Below, in pieces: positions 1 through 12,674 of a stretch of 64,000 nucleotides of DNA; the first letter of the stretch is position 1; every line of letters begins with the position of its first letter. The stretch comes from Bugulina stolonifera (Eukaryota > Bryozoa > Gymnolaemata > Cheilostomatida > Bugulidae), in contig OW285190.1 of NCBI GenBank assembly GCA_935421135.1, forward strand, positions 1,426,001 to 1,490,000, written 5' to 3'. The notes beneath the pieces are model-generated. The model was not told where the DNA came from. It did not search any database and saw only the letters and a program-made list of their open reading frames with translations. The translations under genes were made by a program, and so were the position numbers.

Positions 1-424
1 ATTTTCTCTATTAATTATACATTAATAACATACATACTTGTACATGTATATAATATATAATAATTTGTAAATAAGCAATCAAACGTTTACCAACATACAT
101 GTTCAATGTTCAATGTTCAATGTATATATCTCTGATGAATTTATGAAGCTGACATTTTGTATCAAGTATAATATCACTCTGACTGTACACATACTTTTAC
201 TAAGTAGAATGTACTTTGGAATGCATGCATTATCTGCTGTGTTATAATAAAGTATGGCTTATAAAATATTGTAATACAGATACTATGAGCCAATAGTCTT
301 TCCCACCAGTGATACATACTACTATCTTGGTAGCTGAGTGTCATTCATTGTTATTTTGTAATGGCTGATCACTTTCTATTTGTGAATCCTGACTTCCTGA
401 GTGAAACAGTAGATAGGAGTGAAC

Positions 425-525
425 AGTAGATATGTGGGCAGTAAATATGTGGAAGGTAGATAAGTGGACAGTAGCTAAGTGGGCAGTTGTAGATAAGTGG
501 ACACTAGATAAATGGACAGTAGAGG
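425..525. repeat. Short minisatellite (about 15-bp unit) split by a SINE
   Basis: Imperfect tandem copies of a unit like AGATAAGTGGACAGT. Two further units lie at about 818-845, directly after the SINE at 528-815, so the SINE appears to sit inside or at the edge of the array. Confidence 0.75.
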
Positions 526-527
526 GA

Positions 528-815
528 GCAGTTGTGGCTGAGTGGTTAGAATGCCGAGCTTTTATGCTGAAGGTTCCAGGTTGGAATTCAGGCCATGGTG
601 GTGTTAGGAAGAGTATCCAACCACAACTGCTCCTGTGCCTCCTATAAAAGTCCTTGGGGTCATGCAAGCCAGCATGGCTTCAAGGCAACTCCTCTACCTC
701 TGCCAACAAAAGGCCATGTCATCTGGGCCTTTCTCACAGAGAGTTGGCCAGCACTGGCACCTGGCAGTGCAAGCTGCAAGGGGCTGGTCACGCCCCGGTG
801 AGTGTGAGTGAGATA
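528..815 (+). mobile_element. tRNA-derived SINE, family copy 1
   Basis: The head looks like a tRNA gene: an A-box-like segment (TGGCTGAGTGGTTAGA) and a B-box-like segment (GGTTCCAGGTTGGAATTC) at RNA polymerase III promoter spacing. The body (GGTGGTGTTAGGAA, CTCCTGTGCC, GGCAGTGCAAG) recurs inverted at 20727-20900 and in part at 18850-18910, which shows it is a dispersed family. Short reading frames through it are not coding. Confidence 0.7.
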
Positions 816-845
816 ATTGGGCAGTGGATATGTGGGCAGTTAGAC

Positions 846-1793
846 CACATTTATGGTTTAGGACTTTAGGTATTCATTTGCACAAAGTTCGGAGCATGAG
901 GCAGTAGTGTATAAAAAACATCCACAGCTCCACTATCCACCATCAATGATGGACAACTTTCTATCCAATCTAAGGGCACGGTATGAAGATATTATTTACA
1001 GTATGTAAGGTGAAGCTATCTTCCGTTTATTGTTTGAAAATCCACAAGGAGAGGGCAACTCCATATTCGAATTATTAATACTATCAGCTAGTGAGTGTAG
1101 ATGCAGTAAGTAAAGTAATAGGAACTATGCTAGAACTGAGGGCACACATTGTAATACTCAGGAAGAGCAGGTGTCGAGTGTACCTACTGATAAGGAGGTA
1201 GTGAAACATAATAAAACCATTTACATGTATATGATTGTACTGTAATGTACCATAAGTATATATGTACTATTATAATGTACTATAAGTATACAAGTACATG
1301 TATATATGTCCTATAATGTACTACAAGTATATATGTACTATAATAATGTACTATAATGTACTATAAGTATACAAGTATATGTACTGCAATGTACTGTAAG
1401 TATATATCATGTACTATATAAATGTATGCAAGTGCAGTCTGTGATTTCCATATACTGTATCATAATAACAAGGCACGTTATTTCTTTGTTATTGCAGGTA
1501 AGTGTGGACTTGGCTTTCTTGCAAACAAACATAACAACAATGTTTATTCAATAGAGAAATATGCAAATTTTTCACCCACATAGGGCAGCTACATGCATAC
1601 AGTACCTATGTATTAGACAGAGGTATGTCGTATTGGGTCGGCATCTAAAACGTGCCAGTAATATTGGGACATCTAAAATGTGCCGGTACTTTATAACACA
1701 TTGCATCAGTGTAAAATAGCCTGCGGTAGGTACCAGCTGACTAAAACATAGGTTGGAATGAATTTCGGCAAAATTATCTCCGTAACCAATTAC
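846..1793. other. Intergenic, no gene seen
   Basis: AT-rich spacer downstream of the first phosphatase gene. Positions about 1225-1420 hold a degenerate tandem repeat built on GTACTATAA and GTATATATGTAC. No coding exon with supported splice sites was found. Confidence 0.6.
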
Positions 1794-2812
1794 CTAATCT
1801 GAGGCTACACATAGACATCGGAGTGTCTTCTGTATGCTAGTAGCGCACTCCCACGGCAGAACCGCTGCCTTCATACTCGAGGTCTCTGATTGGAGGATTC
1901 CCTGCAATGGGAAGCCAGCCCTGGGGAAGGCGTAGTCTCTCTGTGATAACCTAAGGGAAGGACAGGTGTCATTCTCTGAGTCTCCTACATAGCACACAGT
2001 AGAGTAGTTTGTACCTGCGGCCCTCTTCTCCTCTATATGGTTGTCTAGTACTATACCTGCAGTCAAATAGCAGAGTAAACTCACATACACTGTATATAAC
2101 AGTCATTTAGTTACATTGTAGTTGTAGTAATATACTGCAATAGATCAAAGTGGAAAATTTTGAGAGGAATTTAAGAGCAATCTTAGTTCTACCTGCATGT
2201 GCATGTACATGTAAGGTACAAATGTTACATGTACATGTCTAGCTAGACTATTATGAGATTATATAAAGTAGAGTGTAATACTCTTCTACACTGTACATCT
2301 ATTGAGCCCATTATTTAGGTCTGCGCCTTCAGGTTAACCATCTTACCTTTACACAAGTTCTTGGGACAAAGGCTACAGCTGTCTTGGTAATGATAGAACT
2401 GTAGACTGAGTTTACTATCTGCATCAAAGCTTGCCGGGTTAGCATAGACTCTCTCAACCACTTTGTCTAAGTTGTTGTGCTGTAGAAACCAGTTGATGAA
2501 GAGTATGTTAGAGTCTGATATGACGATCACGTCAAACTGGGGTTCGCTGATATATCTAAACAGAGACTCCATTCCGCGGGAGAGAGACCGAGTGAGTATT
2601 GCATTCTTAATAGACTGTTCACGCACCCCCTCCCTGTGCACCCAGCCGAACAATCCCACGCAATAAGCGTTCCAATTCTGCTCTACTTCCCACTTGTCGA
2701 CTATTTCTTGTGGCACTCCCGACAGAACTAACTCTTCCACCCCTGACACAGAGTCCTCGTGAGCGATGGTTTGGTCAAAGTCGAATACTACTAGTATCTT
2801 ATCATTAGCCAT
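1794..2812 (-). CDS. PHOSPHO-type HAD phosphatase, tandem copy 1
   Basis: Two exons on the minus strand, 2812-2347 and 2056-1794, joined by a 290-bp GT-AG intron, give a 242-aa protein, the usual PHOSPHO2 length. Residues D11 and D13 (DFDQT) are the HAD nucleophile and acid/base pair. ISDSN is motif II, and VGDSEND carries the magnesium-binding aspartates. The Cys-rich CSLCPKNLCKG block is typical of PHOSPHO1/PHOSPHO2 (phosphoethanolamine/phosphocholine or pyridoxal-phosphate phosphatases, soluble). The intron splits the glycine codon of KNLCKG in phase 1, as in copies 2-4. Odd: the aspartate 11 residues after the nucleophile is valine (V22), and the normal GDGxND is GDSEND. This is the most diverged copy and lies 7 kb from the other three. 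Family assignment is firm; substrate is unknown. Confidence 0.9.
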
Positions 2813-3369
2813 GATCCTTTGTAAGTGTAGAGCAAGTTAGTGACTAACTTTGTGCAGAATATAAGGTTGAACTGAACACTTTGCAACTTCATGTAACTTG
2901 TGATCTCAGTGGTCAGCAGGTCACTGCCTATTGCACCGTCAGTAACATGATTGTATCATAGCATTATTTCCTAAAGCGCATGTATTATTCATAGTATTAT
3001 GGAATTTTCCTAAAATTACATACATACAGTTATATACACGTACAATGTACATGTATATAATGCATGTATTTACTGTAGTAAATGGTTTCAGCAGATAGGG
3101 TGGGTTTAGTAAGAATATACTTATTAGCCATTGAACTTGTGGACTCCATCGTATTGGATTATTCCCAATATTTGAGGTAGCCTAAGCTTCCAGTAGGTCA
3201 AATACTATTAGTTCAAACTCTGCTACGAGGTAAACTTGTCCGGGCTCGTTTTGGGTGTCCGCGGACTGACGTACGTCAGCCCGGACTGTAGCACGCTATT
3301 CCGCGCTTACCACTGCGTCGTCCGGACTGACATATGCCAGTCCGGTCGCCCACAACACTGTCCGCCCGC
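2813..3369. other. Upstream spacer of phosphatase copy 1
   Basis: AT-rich with short CATGTACATGTA stretches, then a GC-richer patch from about 3240. No gene seen. The promoter of copy 1 should lie here, but no convincing TATA or other site stands out. Confidence 0.4.
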
Positions 3370-3775
3370 TCTTGCGCCAAGTCAAAGATAGTGGAAGGGA
3401 AGATCGGACACTTAATGATAAAACCCTGTCCCACCAAATACGCCCAATTTGGCGGTCCCGACGTTCCGCGACCTACTTCCCGCCTTAAATGTGCTGAACT
3501 TTTAGATGGCTGCTAGACTAGTTTCGCGAAGCAACGGGTTAACTGTTGCGCTCCTTTTAATAATATATCGTTTGTGTAAGTAGACTGTCTATTCAATGCC
3601 GCTGCTAGCAATATTATCTGATTGGCCGGCGGAACACCAATAGCAAGAGCGGATTTGTGTACAAGGTAGCACAACTCTTTGCTTTGTTCGGACCGCGTTT
3701 GGAGGCGGGGACGGACAGTTTTTGGCCCGAGTGTCTGATCTTCCCTTCCACTATCTTTGGCCAAGTGGCGGACGC
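3370..3775. mobile_element. MITE-like element with long inverted ends
   Basis: About 40 bp at 3373-3413 (containing AAGATAGTGGAAGGGAAGAT) recurs inverted at about 3730-3772. The interior is non-coding and ends in GC-rich sequence unlike the AT-rich flanks. This fits a non-autonomous DNA transposon, but a target duplication was not pinned down. Confidence 0.5.
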
Positions 3776-4650
3776 TTTAAAACACTGACCTCTCCAATGA
3801 TTTTCGTAGGCAGCAAAGGGAGTTATTGCAAAGGGGACATCAGTGGTCAAACAGGAGTGACTTATGTTATTCATTCCAAGTAGTGATAATGTTTAAGTAG
3901 TTGATAAAAAGGGGTTATAGTAACGATATTGATTACGCTCCTCTTTCTGCGCTATTCAGATAAATAACTCTACGATATACAAGTATAATTTCATACTAAA
4001 CTAGGCTTCAACAGAAAAAATATTCTAATCAGAATTGTATTTATATTTAATATCATTCCACAACAATAAATGAATAATTAATCTCTAAATACCGATAACA
4101 CTGACTTTACTATTGGAGCTTAGAACTACTGATTGCCACTGTAAAGTGGATAATAATCATAAGATTAAAGATAGATAAAAGATAAGATAAAATATATTTT
4201 TATTATTTATTTATTTATGAAAATTTAAATTATAATTATTTACTTTTAGACCTAGTGATATGATTAATGAAATTTTAATTTTATTTCTTTTTTATATATT
4301 TAAAATTAAAATAAAACTTAAACTTAAAACTAAGCGAGAGTTTACTAAAGTAACTTGTAGGTAAAATAAGCAAACTAAACCAATCATTATGATTATAATT
4401 ATTAATTCTAATATATATTATTATTATTATATTATTATTATTGTTATTATAATCAATGACAATGAAAAATAAAGTAAATAGCAGGTTGCTGTAACCCCTA
4501 CCCTAGCCTATGGCCAAACACCAAGACTGCAAGATCATAATGGTAATTGAGGCTTTCCTGAGTGTTAAATGCTATGTTTGTTATCAATCAAAAGAAAGGT
4601 ATTTAAATATTTAAAATTTCAATAGTTAAAAATAGGACTGTGCACTTTCT
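3776..4650. other. AT-rich spacer
   Basis: Very AT-rich, with runs of TTATTATTA and TAAAATATA. No gene, RNA or structured repeat recognised. Confidence 0.6.
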
Positions 4651-4654
4651 AAGC

Positions 4655-4945
4655 AGCTTCAGAGGAAGAGAGAGCGTGACCGCAGCCAAAGCTGAGCTGG
4701 GACTACAGAATCTCCATGAAAGGAGAAGAGACCACAGACTAGCCCTTGTGACATAAATACTGCAGGACGAGGACCAACACGGAGACCTGACGGCTGTCTA
4801 TGATGAAATATCAAATGGCAAAGCAAATTTCACTATGACCACCGGCTCAGCTGCAAGGGGAGAACCTATAAAAATAACTGCCTCAAATAGTACCTACTAA
4901 AACAGCTTCTTGCCGCTCACTATATATGACACAGTGAATAAAGGC
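4655..4945 (+). pseudogene. Remnant of the C-terminal end of a LINE ORF2
   Basis: The plus-strand translation, with stops, reads as the short domain after the reverse transcriptase in many animal non-LTR elements. It contains ELGLQNLHERRRDHRLALV, then acidic residues, then RGEPI and NSFLPLTI; the family consensus is roughly LGWxxLExRRxxxRL...NSFxPRTIxxWN. There are in-frame stops (around 4753 and 4898) and no endonuclease or RT core, so it is a dead 5'-truncated fragment. Confidence 0.6.
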
Positions 4946-7900
4946 TAAATTAACCTGATGAAAAGAACACAAACCGACGTGCATGTCTCAACGATTTATC
5001 CAACTCAATCCCAATCGAAAACAGCAGTACGCTGTAATAACATGAATCACTGTCTAAAACACACTGTTAAACTGAGGTACTCCCCTTGCTAAATTCAATA
5101 GTATTCTATTCTTTAAGGGTATTCAAAGGTAATTATTACTATAGTGTATACTGTATAAGTAGGCCTATTTAGATTAGTATTACTATTTTTAGTTTTTTCT
5201 CATGATATTTTATTTTGACTGATACATTATCGATTATGCTGTTCCGATTTACTGGTATAAGAGAGGGACCGAGAGTGGTCTATTAGCTCTCAATTAAACG
5301 CACAGAGTGAATACACACTGTTAGACTGACTAATTCAACCTTCAGTTTGTGAGACGATCCATTGGTCCAAGTGTTCCTTGTGTGTTCTGTCGTGAATACA
5401 TGGGCTCTACCTTACCCTAGCTGCTCTAACACGGTCAGTTCCCCTAGGTTAAGGGAAGTCAATTGATATAAGTAAATAGATGTGACTTTATTGGATGCTC
5501 AGGAACTACTGATTAATACAGAGAACGCTTTTTACTTTTATACTAAAAGCACTTCCAACCGGTTCTGATATTGGTCAGGACGACTAGGACATAGAAACTG
5601 GCAGCCGAGGTACGATAGAAAAGGTCGGCCCCTCTAGGTTGGATGCAGGAAATTTATACAAAATACATGTATGCAACAATAAAGCAACTAGGCTATACAT
5701 TATGTGAAAGAACACTATGGCCTATTACACAGACTGTGCAATATGCAGAAAGTAGTTATGTGGAGCTACAGCAAATTATATGCAAGTGTATAGGCTTATA
5801 CACAAGAACTACTAAAATTGTCTGAATCACCAGAATGTTTTGAACTAGTATGTTGCAATCTTGTATTTTTTGAAATAGTTTTTTCTGGTTTTAGGTTTAC
5901 TGAATCACGTAGCAGAATTAGAATAACATCAAGCTAACCAGCCTTCTTAGATGTTATTGAGTACGCCTCCACATCTGTATACGATAGATGTAGATAATTA
6001 CAAGAATTGAAAGTGCAACCCAACTACGAAGACGATAATTATATTATGTATTATTCAAATTTGTGTATATAATGGTACACTGCTGTAATGCTATCATATT
6101 GACCTATTTGAAGACCTACTGAATTATTGTATTTCATTGATAATGCACAGGCCCGGTACAACCAATTTGATGTTGTCGACCAATTTGATGTTGTCTTGTT
6201 ATATATTTCTGTATTGTTCCCTATAATGTATGCACATTCTTTTTTACACTCTTGTATTAATCTGATGTTATATTTTTTTTGCTCTACCTTATACTTTTAC
6301 ATAAAATGTGGGCTTATATAGGCCCATGTCGGAGTTACCTTGAATGTGAATTAACAATATAAATATTCCAATACTCTATAAAAATATTGTTATTCTCTTG
6401 TTGTGCATAGTGGAAATATCCATAATTATCCAGTACTAGACTGTCCTGTAGCTTATCACTATCCGTAATGCTAACTAGCAAACTGAGCAGCCATCTCACG
6501 GTTACAGGTTTGAATGACCCACAGAAATACCCCACTTGCGAAATATGCGGTGTTCTGATTGAAACACCGTGGCTGTGCTCATAAAATTTGATAAATTGCT
6601 TAGTCTTTATGCTAGAAGTAATAAATTTAGTGAAAATTTGGAGGTAAAAGGGAGCTTTTGGCAATGTGGGAGCAGAGTTTCAAAATCTGGAGTATCTTTC
6701 TGGAGACTTGGCAAGTTTGGATGTAGATGCTGTATTTTTACATGAAAGAAGTCTCAGGTTTTTTTGTACTATTTGCCTATTTGTTGACTTGGAATAAAAT
6801 TGTAACTCTCACTATATATATCGTACGTTATACTGGCTGCAATAGTAATTTAAAAGGGATAACGTATTATGTTTACATGTATATTTATTCTATTGTTAGT
6901 GGTCTACATGTAAAAGCATTAGAAATCATAAGCTATCGATCACGATTAGAAGTTGTCCTTCCATATTTGGTCCACCTAATAGAGTAAAGAGTGTCAAATA
7001 CCAAAGTCATCCAAATACAGTAATTTTAAATATAAGAACTGTATGGATCAAATGAGGTCTATATATTCAGGCCATTACATTGTTTCATCTGACTCTGTTG
7101 CTCTAAATTGTGATTTGTTGCTAAAATGATATAGTAAAATGTGCACCACAAATATCTTTTCACAAAGTTTAGTATACTATTAATCAGTTATTATAATCAT
7201 TGTACTGGTTTTGGAGGTTTTATATCATACAGCTATATTTTTAAAAAAATGAGCATAGATATAAACGTAGTAATTGCACCACATTCTCACGAATAAATAA
7301 TGTATGTAATTATAAAAACAGGAATGCAATAGAACTAAATAACACTACGACATTGATACTGATTGATAATATTGCTAATGGAAACAGAAATGGCGTGTAT
7401 TCATTTCAATGGCCACACTTAGCTTTTGTATAGCTTTGGGAAATACCGCAATTGACTTCATTTAACTCGATGTGTATCATAGTAAAACTGAAATCGCGTC
7501 AATGGACGCCCTGGTGTCAAGTGGCCACTGTGGCGTCAAAGAGTGGACGCCGTGGTGCCGTCCGGACAAATCGGACAGTCCTACAGCGGACGATTCTACG
7601 TTGCAACAACTCCCATTATTAATTCCATTTTTACAATATTACATTTAGAACCTAGGCTATTGCTAATCAGTTAATGCATAATCAATAATAATAATATTAC
7701 TGACAACTTTCAAGGCACCAGCAACACCATTAGCTAACAGGCTACTTTTTTGTGAGCAATGGTCAGAGTAGCAGTACAGTTTATATACATTTACATTGAG
7801 CCAGTCTTTAAACCCACACTACAAGTGTTGTGCATTACGTACAATGTACATTGTATATCATAAAATGCAAAGATCATGGTTGTTCTGCAAACAAAACCAT

Positions 7901-8139
7901 TCAGTACTTACCATAAAGTTACTTAGGGGAAGATATCTCTCTACAGTACTTGCATTTTAAAGTACTAAACCAGGTAATCTATCCAGGAAAGCTGTTTATA
8001 CCAGCATAAACATGCAGCATGTAACTGTATATAATTATTATTCATTAACACTACTACGTTTATAAAGTTGTCTTCTCTCTATGAATGAAGGTGGTATGAG
8101 AAGGCAACTTCAAATAATTTACCTTCACCTTATTGTTAT
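4946..8139. other. Spacer with a possible decayed LTR-like stretch
   Basis: No gene seen. Positions about 5250-5460 look like a regulatory or LTR-like block (a TATAAG element, then CAATTAAA and a GC-richer tail), and 5600-5640 holds TGGCAGCC, which could be a primer site. No second copy was found, so this stays weak. The rest (5660-7480 and 7620-8080) is plain AT-rich sequence; 7490-7610 is a small GC-richer patch. Confidence 0.35.
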
Positions 8140-9590
8140 TAGCCGAGTTGGGTCCAAGTCGACTTGCAAGTCAACAAGTCAAGTCATTCCTAAAATTTTG
8201 GAGGCAAGTCAAGTCCAAGTCAAGTCAGTGCTGCCTCAAGTCAAGTCAACTGTCATGCAAGTCACAAATCAAGTCGACGATGACTTGCCTACATGCAAGT
8301 TGAAATGCAAGTCAAGTGGAAGACAACTTCAAAAATTTTACAATTTTCAAAACATCACTTTTTCTTTTAGTAGACATCCCAATACATGAAAAACCATGCC
8401 AAGGTGTAGCTTGGCATGTATGTTGTTATACAATTAAGGCAACTAGCCTATATGTGTAGTAATATTGTGGTGAAACAGCCTCTGTGGTAGTGGCCTCCCT
8501 GGGCTAGCCACACTGACATTGACATTACATACATACATGCATTGACACTTATCCATATTATTCATTCATGCATTGTCTTACCTTGTACAATTATTACACA
8601 TGCATGCTTACACTCTATTATAATCAACCACTTATCGTGTGCTCTATTATTGTTATCCACCAATTAGATCATTGCAATTGCACTTGGTTTTTCCCACATA
8701 CTATAAGCAATTATCTTCTCTTATCTGATTGTACTAAACGGAGTCTTTTACCATATAACTTTTAAGGCCGATATCTTGGAATAGGCTCTTACTTATATAC
8801 TTTCCATTTCGGACCATTGTAAGCACCTTTTGTGCTAAGGCCGACCCATGTTGTTGCATCAGTTCCAAACCCGATACCTTATCGGCCTCTCTTTATTGGA
8901 AGTATATTTAGTATATAAGGTAGCACATTTTCTGTATAAAATCAGTTGTTGACTGCGCTCTAATAAAGCAACATCTCCTAACTCAAACCTAGAGGCTTAC
9001 TCTTGTAGGCGGGTAACTCCACCGGCGGATCCATAGATTCCTACGGCTCGAGTTCATCCCCATCCTCGTTTAAGCATATCTCTACACCACTTCTACGGCT
9101 TAGGTCGATCCCGGATTCTATATGAATCTAGCGTCGGGCTTAAGTTCCTAGAATATCAGATCTTTCACTACACTCCTCTGGAGTATAAAGTCTACAGACC
9201 TACGTCGACCTTGGACTCTTTAATGAGTCTCAGCATCGGCCAACGTCCAGATATATAACAACAAGAGCACCTAATGACTGTTCACTCTTTTATGTAATGT
9301 GTGGAAAGTCACTTGGTTGTCCTCTACCAACTTCCAAGCCCTTCCCATGCTCGTGCCCTCGGCACCCGCATGTAAATGAACACTAAAACATTACAATATT
9401 GGCACTATGGCTGAGACTGTACAACATTTTTATCCTCCGTATTGATTTGGCACGAACCAAGTCAGAGTCACAAGTCATTCATGTGTCCAAGTCAAGTCAA
9501 GTCACATTGATGTGCTAGTCAAGTCAAGTCGACTTGCGAGTTGTGACTTGACTTGGCAAGTCAAGTCAAATCCATGACTTTGAGCCAGCT
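8140..9590. repeat. Two CAAGT-rich blocks flanking an LTR-like insertion
   Basis: Positions 8140-8330 and 9455-9590 are dense in CAAGTCAAGTC motifs. The outer edges are roughly inverted copies of each other (GAGTTGGGTCCAAGTC at the left; the reverse complement of GACTTTGAGCCAGCTC at the right). That could be one repeat element opened by the LTR-like sequence at 8766-9405. Reading frames in this simple sequence are not genes. Confidence 0.5.
8766..9405 (+). mobile_element. LTR-like dispersed repeat, copy 1
   Basis: About 640 bp matching the repeat at 57459-58155. Shared blocks include CATTGTAAGCAC, a TATA-like box, CTAATAAAGCAACATCTCC (polyadenylation-type signal), CATCGG repeats and a tail with TTATGTAATGTGTGGAA and ACATTACAATA. 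Promoter, polyA signal and R/U5-like tail in that order suggest a solo LTR. No target duplication was resolved and no internal coding part is present. Confidence 0.55.
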
Positions 9591-9845
9591 CTCGTTATTA
9601 GCTTTTCAAATATTATGTTATGTGTAGCCATATTGTAGAGTGTTAAGCAGATAACATTCAAAGATCAAATAGTTGTTAAACTTAACAGCTGAAGGTTTAT
9701 TTAAAAAAATGGGAGAATTCACACTCTACACAGTTTGGGATACATAATTATTGCAGTGAGAGGAAATTATTATTGCAATTACTAAGAATCAGATTTATCT
9801 TCTCTTGGTCACCTCATAGTTTGTACAGTTTTATAGCTGTAGGCA

Positions 9846-11632
9846 CTAATTGGCTTGTACTACCTTCAGTATTGTAGAGGCACACTCCCAAGGTACAACT
9901 TTAGCTTTGATCTGAGAACCATCCTTAGCTATTTTACGATGAAGAGCATAGCCGACCCGTGGGAACACATAGTCACTTGGTGATAGTTTGAGGCTAGGGC
10001 AATAGTCATTGTGGCCATCACCAATGTAGTATATCTTAGAGTAGCTTATGCCTGCTGCATTGCTCTTCCTTATATGACCTTCTAGGACGTTACCTGCAAA
10101 CAATGAGTCTAAATGGTAAGGGACCCAAGGTTAGGTACAACCACTAAAGACCGGTAAGGGACCCAAGGCTAGGTACAATCACTAAAGACCGGTAAGGGAC
10201 CCAAGGCTAGGTACAATCACTAAACATGTATGACCCTTGTTCTCTATAATCACGAAGCTTATGCAAGCACTAGATATGAAACTGTCACCATGTTCTATAT
10301 TGTAATGGTAATGTAGTGATGTGCTATTCAGTTCTAGGACTGTCCAGCATGAACGTGTCACTGACTGGGAGTTGTCTTTCTTTCAATTTCACTAAACAGA
10401 CTTTCAACGATCATAAAAAATTGCTTAAGCTTTATTTGGTTGTGGGGCCTGTAGTTGTTCACCTCAATCTGAAGGGGAGACAACTGCAAACTGTTTTCTG
10501 TAAAAATGTCCAATTACTATATAAAAATCAAAAAGTTGCTGCATGGTCTTCGAAAATGTTGAGTCTAAATTGAAGGCAAAACAGCTCCAAACAATCAACA
10601 ATGGTGGCACCCCATGGGAGTTTAGTTGGTATGAGCAGGTTTAAATGTATATTACACCTACATGTGCACCCACACTGCTTTCAGACCATTGAGACTGTTA
10701 TGCCTATGCACACATGCTACATAATTATGCGGAGATAAGACGACACCTACATGTACCTAGTATTACTGTAGCCTAGACACACTGTAGTATTACTGTAGCC
10801 TAGACACACTGTAGTATTACTGTAGCCTAGACACACTGTAGTATTACTGTAGCCTAGACACACTGTAGTATTACTGTAGCCTAGATACACTGTAGTATTA
10901 CTGTAGCCTAGACACACTGTAGTATTACTGTAGCCTAGACACACTGTAGTATTACTGTAGCCTAGACACACTGTAGTATTACTGTAGCCTAGACACACTG
11001 TAGTATTACTGTAGCCTAGACACACTGTAGTATTACTGTAGCCTAGACACACTGTAGTATTACTGTAGCCTAGACACACTGTAGTATTACTGTAGCCTAG
11101 ACGCACTGTAGTATTACTGTAGCCTAGACACACTGTAGTGTTACTGTAGCCTAGACACACCTTTACAGAGGTTTTTAGAGCACAAGTCACACCAGTCTTG
11201 ATGATGATAGAAATCTAGACTAAGTTTCCCTTCTTCAGTGAACTTTGCGGGGTTTGAGTAGACGTGAGACAGGAAGTGTAGCTGGTGGTGCTGAAGATGC
11301 CAGTCTATAAACTGAGTGTTAGCGTCTGATATGATGATCACTTCATACTGGTGCTGACTAAGGTGACTCATCAGCTCTTTCATTCCACTCACCAGAGGGA
11401 GTGACAGGATGTTATCTCTAATCGCATCTGGCGTCACGCCAGTCTTGTGTAGCAGATCAAATATGGCGGCCATGAAGCGATTCCAGTCTCTGCCGGAATA
11501 GAGATTGCTAACATGATCAGGGAAAGGCTGAGGATGTAGTTTCTGTACTTCAACATCAGAGTTCCCATCGAGCACCGTATGATCAAAATCAAAGGCTAGT
11601 AATATCTTCTCTACCTGAGATTCTTCGGCCAT
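9846..11632 (-). CDS. PHOSPHO-type HAD phosphatase, tandem copy 2
   Basis: Exons 11632-11161 and 10093-9846 on the minus strand give 239 aa. Motifs: D15/D17 in DFDHT, D26 in NSD, ISDAN (motif II), NPAKF, CDLCSKNLCKG and IGDGHND. Of the four copies it is the only one keeping both aspartates linked in PHOSPHO1 models to head-group recognition, so it is the best candidate for ancestral activity on phosphoethanolamine, phosphocholine or pyridoxal phosphate. The intron is in the same phase-1 position as the other copies but is much longer (1,067 bp). It begins directly with a 27-bp minisatellite that carries the splice donor, and it holds three 38-bp repeats near the acceptor. The start codon gives the family's usual short N-terminus. 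Confidence 0.92.
10117..10225. repeat. 38-bp tandem repeat, 3 copies, in phosphatase copy 2 intron
   Basis: Three units containing GGTAAGGGACCCAAGG and TAGGTACAATCACTAAA, about 25 bp from the 3' splice site of the intron (minus strand). Confidence 0.85.
10760..11160. repeat. 27-bp minisatellite starting exactly at a splice donor
   Basis: About 15 near-perfect units. On the coding (minus) strand the first base of the array is the first base of the intron: exon ...TGTAAAG then GTGTGTCTAGG. Every following unit repeats CA|GTGTGTCTAGG. The unit length is a multiple of three, so the array is open as a repetitive reading frame; that frame is not a gene. Confidence 0.95.
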
Positions 11633-11639
11633 TCTTTAG

Positions 11640-12670
11640 CTGCAACAAGAATATACATGTACATGCAGTGGTGTGTTTTGTCACAATGTAGTGCAGTCGC
11701 CATTAGTTCGCTAGAGGAACTACACAATAGTCGGTAGTTATCCGCTCTCTGTGAAGAGGAGATAACTCTAAAGTGGTTTATCAACATATTGCTATAAGTG
11801 CTGCAGTGACCAGGCTTGTGGACAAAACTCTCCCAGAGGTATCCATATTTACCTATAGCTTTAGGGTTAGACTTTTTTTGAGATTGGGGGCACCATAAAA
11901 TATTGCTTATATAACAGGTAAAACATATCCTGCTGTAATATGAATGATGAGGGGCTATGACTATGCCAAACCCGTGTCAACGTACATGTACTGTGAACAG
12001 CGTACATTAATAAATTGTACTGGCGTAGCGCAGGAATTTATTTGATCACAAAAAACCATTTGTACATGAGTGTATTGTATTATACAGGATTGGATGGGCA
12101 AGAAGAAATTGATATTTTGTCATCAGATAAGCTGAATTATATACAGTGTTAGTGTCAGTAGAGTGAATAGTGGTGATACAGTTGGGATGGATGATTATCA
12201 GGTACAGATATCTGATGATATAAAAATGTTAATATTTATAGTGAGTAGAAGGAAGTACATGTAGATGGATGTGTACTTGTAGTATATTCACAATAATTAA
12301 GACATCATTGTACATGTAATTAGGTACATATTATACAAAACATGTACACGTACTATTGGATAGCAATGGTTAGTATTTATTATCAATCAGTTGATATTAA
12401 CCTCATGCATCAAAGTGTTACAGTAGTCAAACATGATTATCATGTACTGGAGACGAGTGAGAACTGAGTCTACATAACTTTGTATTATAAATTGTTAGTC
12501 ACATCTTGCAAGAAATATAAGTAAGTATGGCAGTGTAATGTACACAATGTAATGTACACAGTGTAATGTACACAGTGTAATGTACACAATGTACATGTAA
12601 TGGCCTTGTCTTGTGCAAAAATAAAGTACATCGTGGAGAGTTCACTAAGCTAACAGCAAGAGTAGGATCA
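11640..12670. other. Spacer between phosphatase copies 2 and 3
   Basis: AT-rich. It includes a small tandem repeat at 12536-12600 (unit about 14 bp, GTAATGTACACAGT) just past the 3' end of copy 3. No gene seen. Confidence 0.6.
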
Positions 12671-12674
12671 CAGG

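Noticed and set aside
10747..11190. 147-codon frame of LGYSNTTVC repeats
   Set aside because: It lies in the intron of phosphatase copy 2 and is the 27-bp array read in frame.
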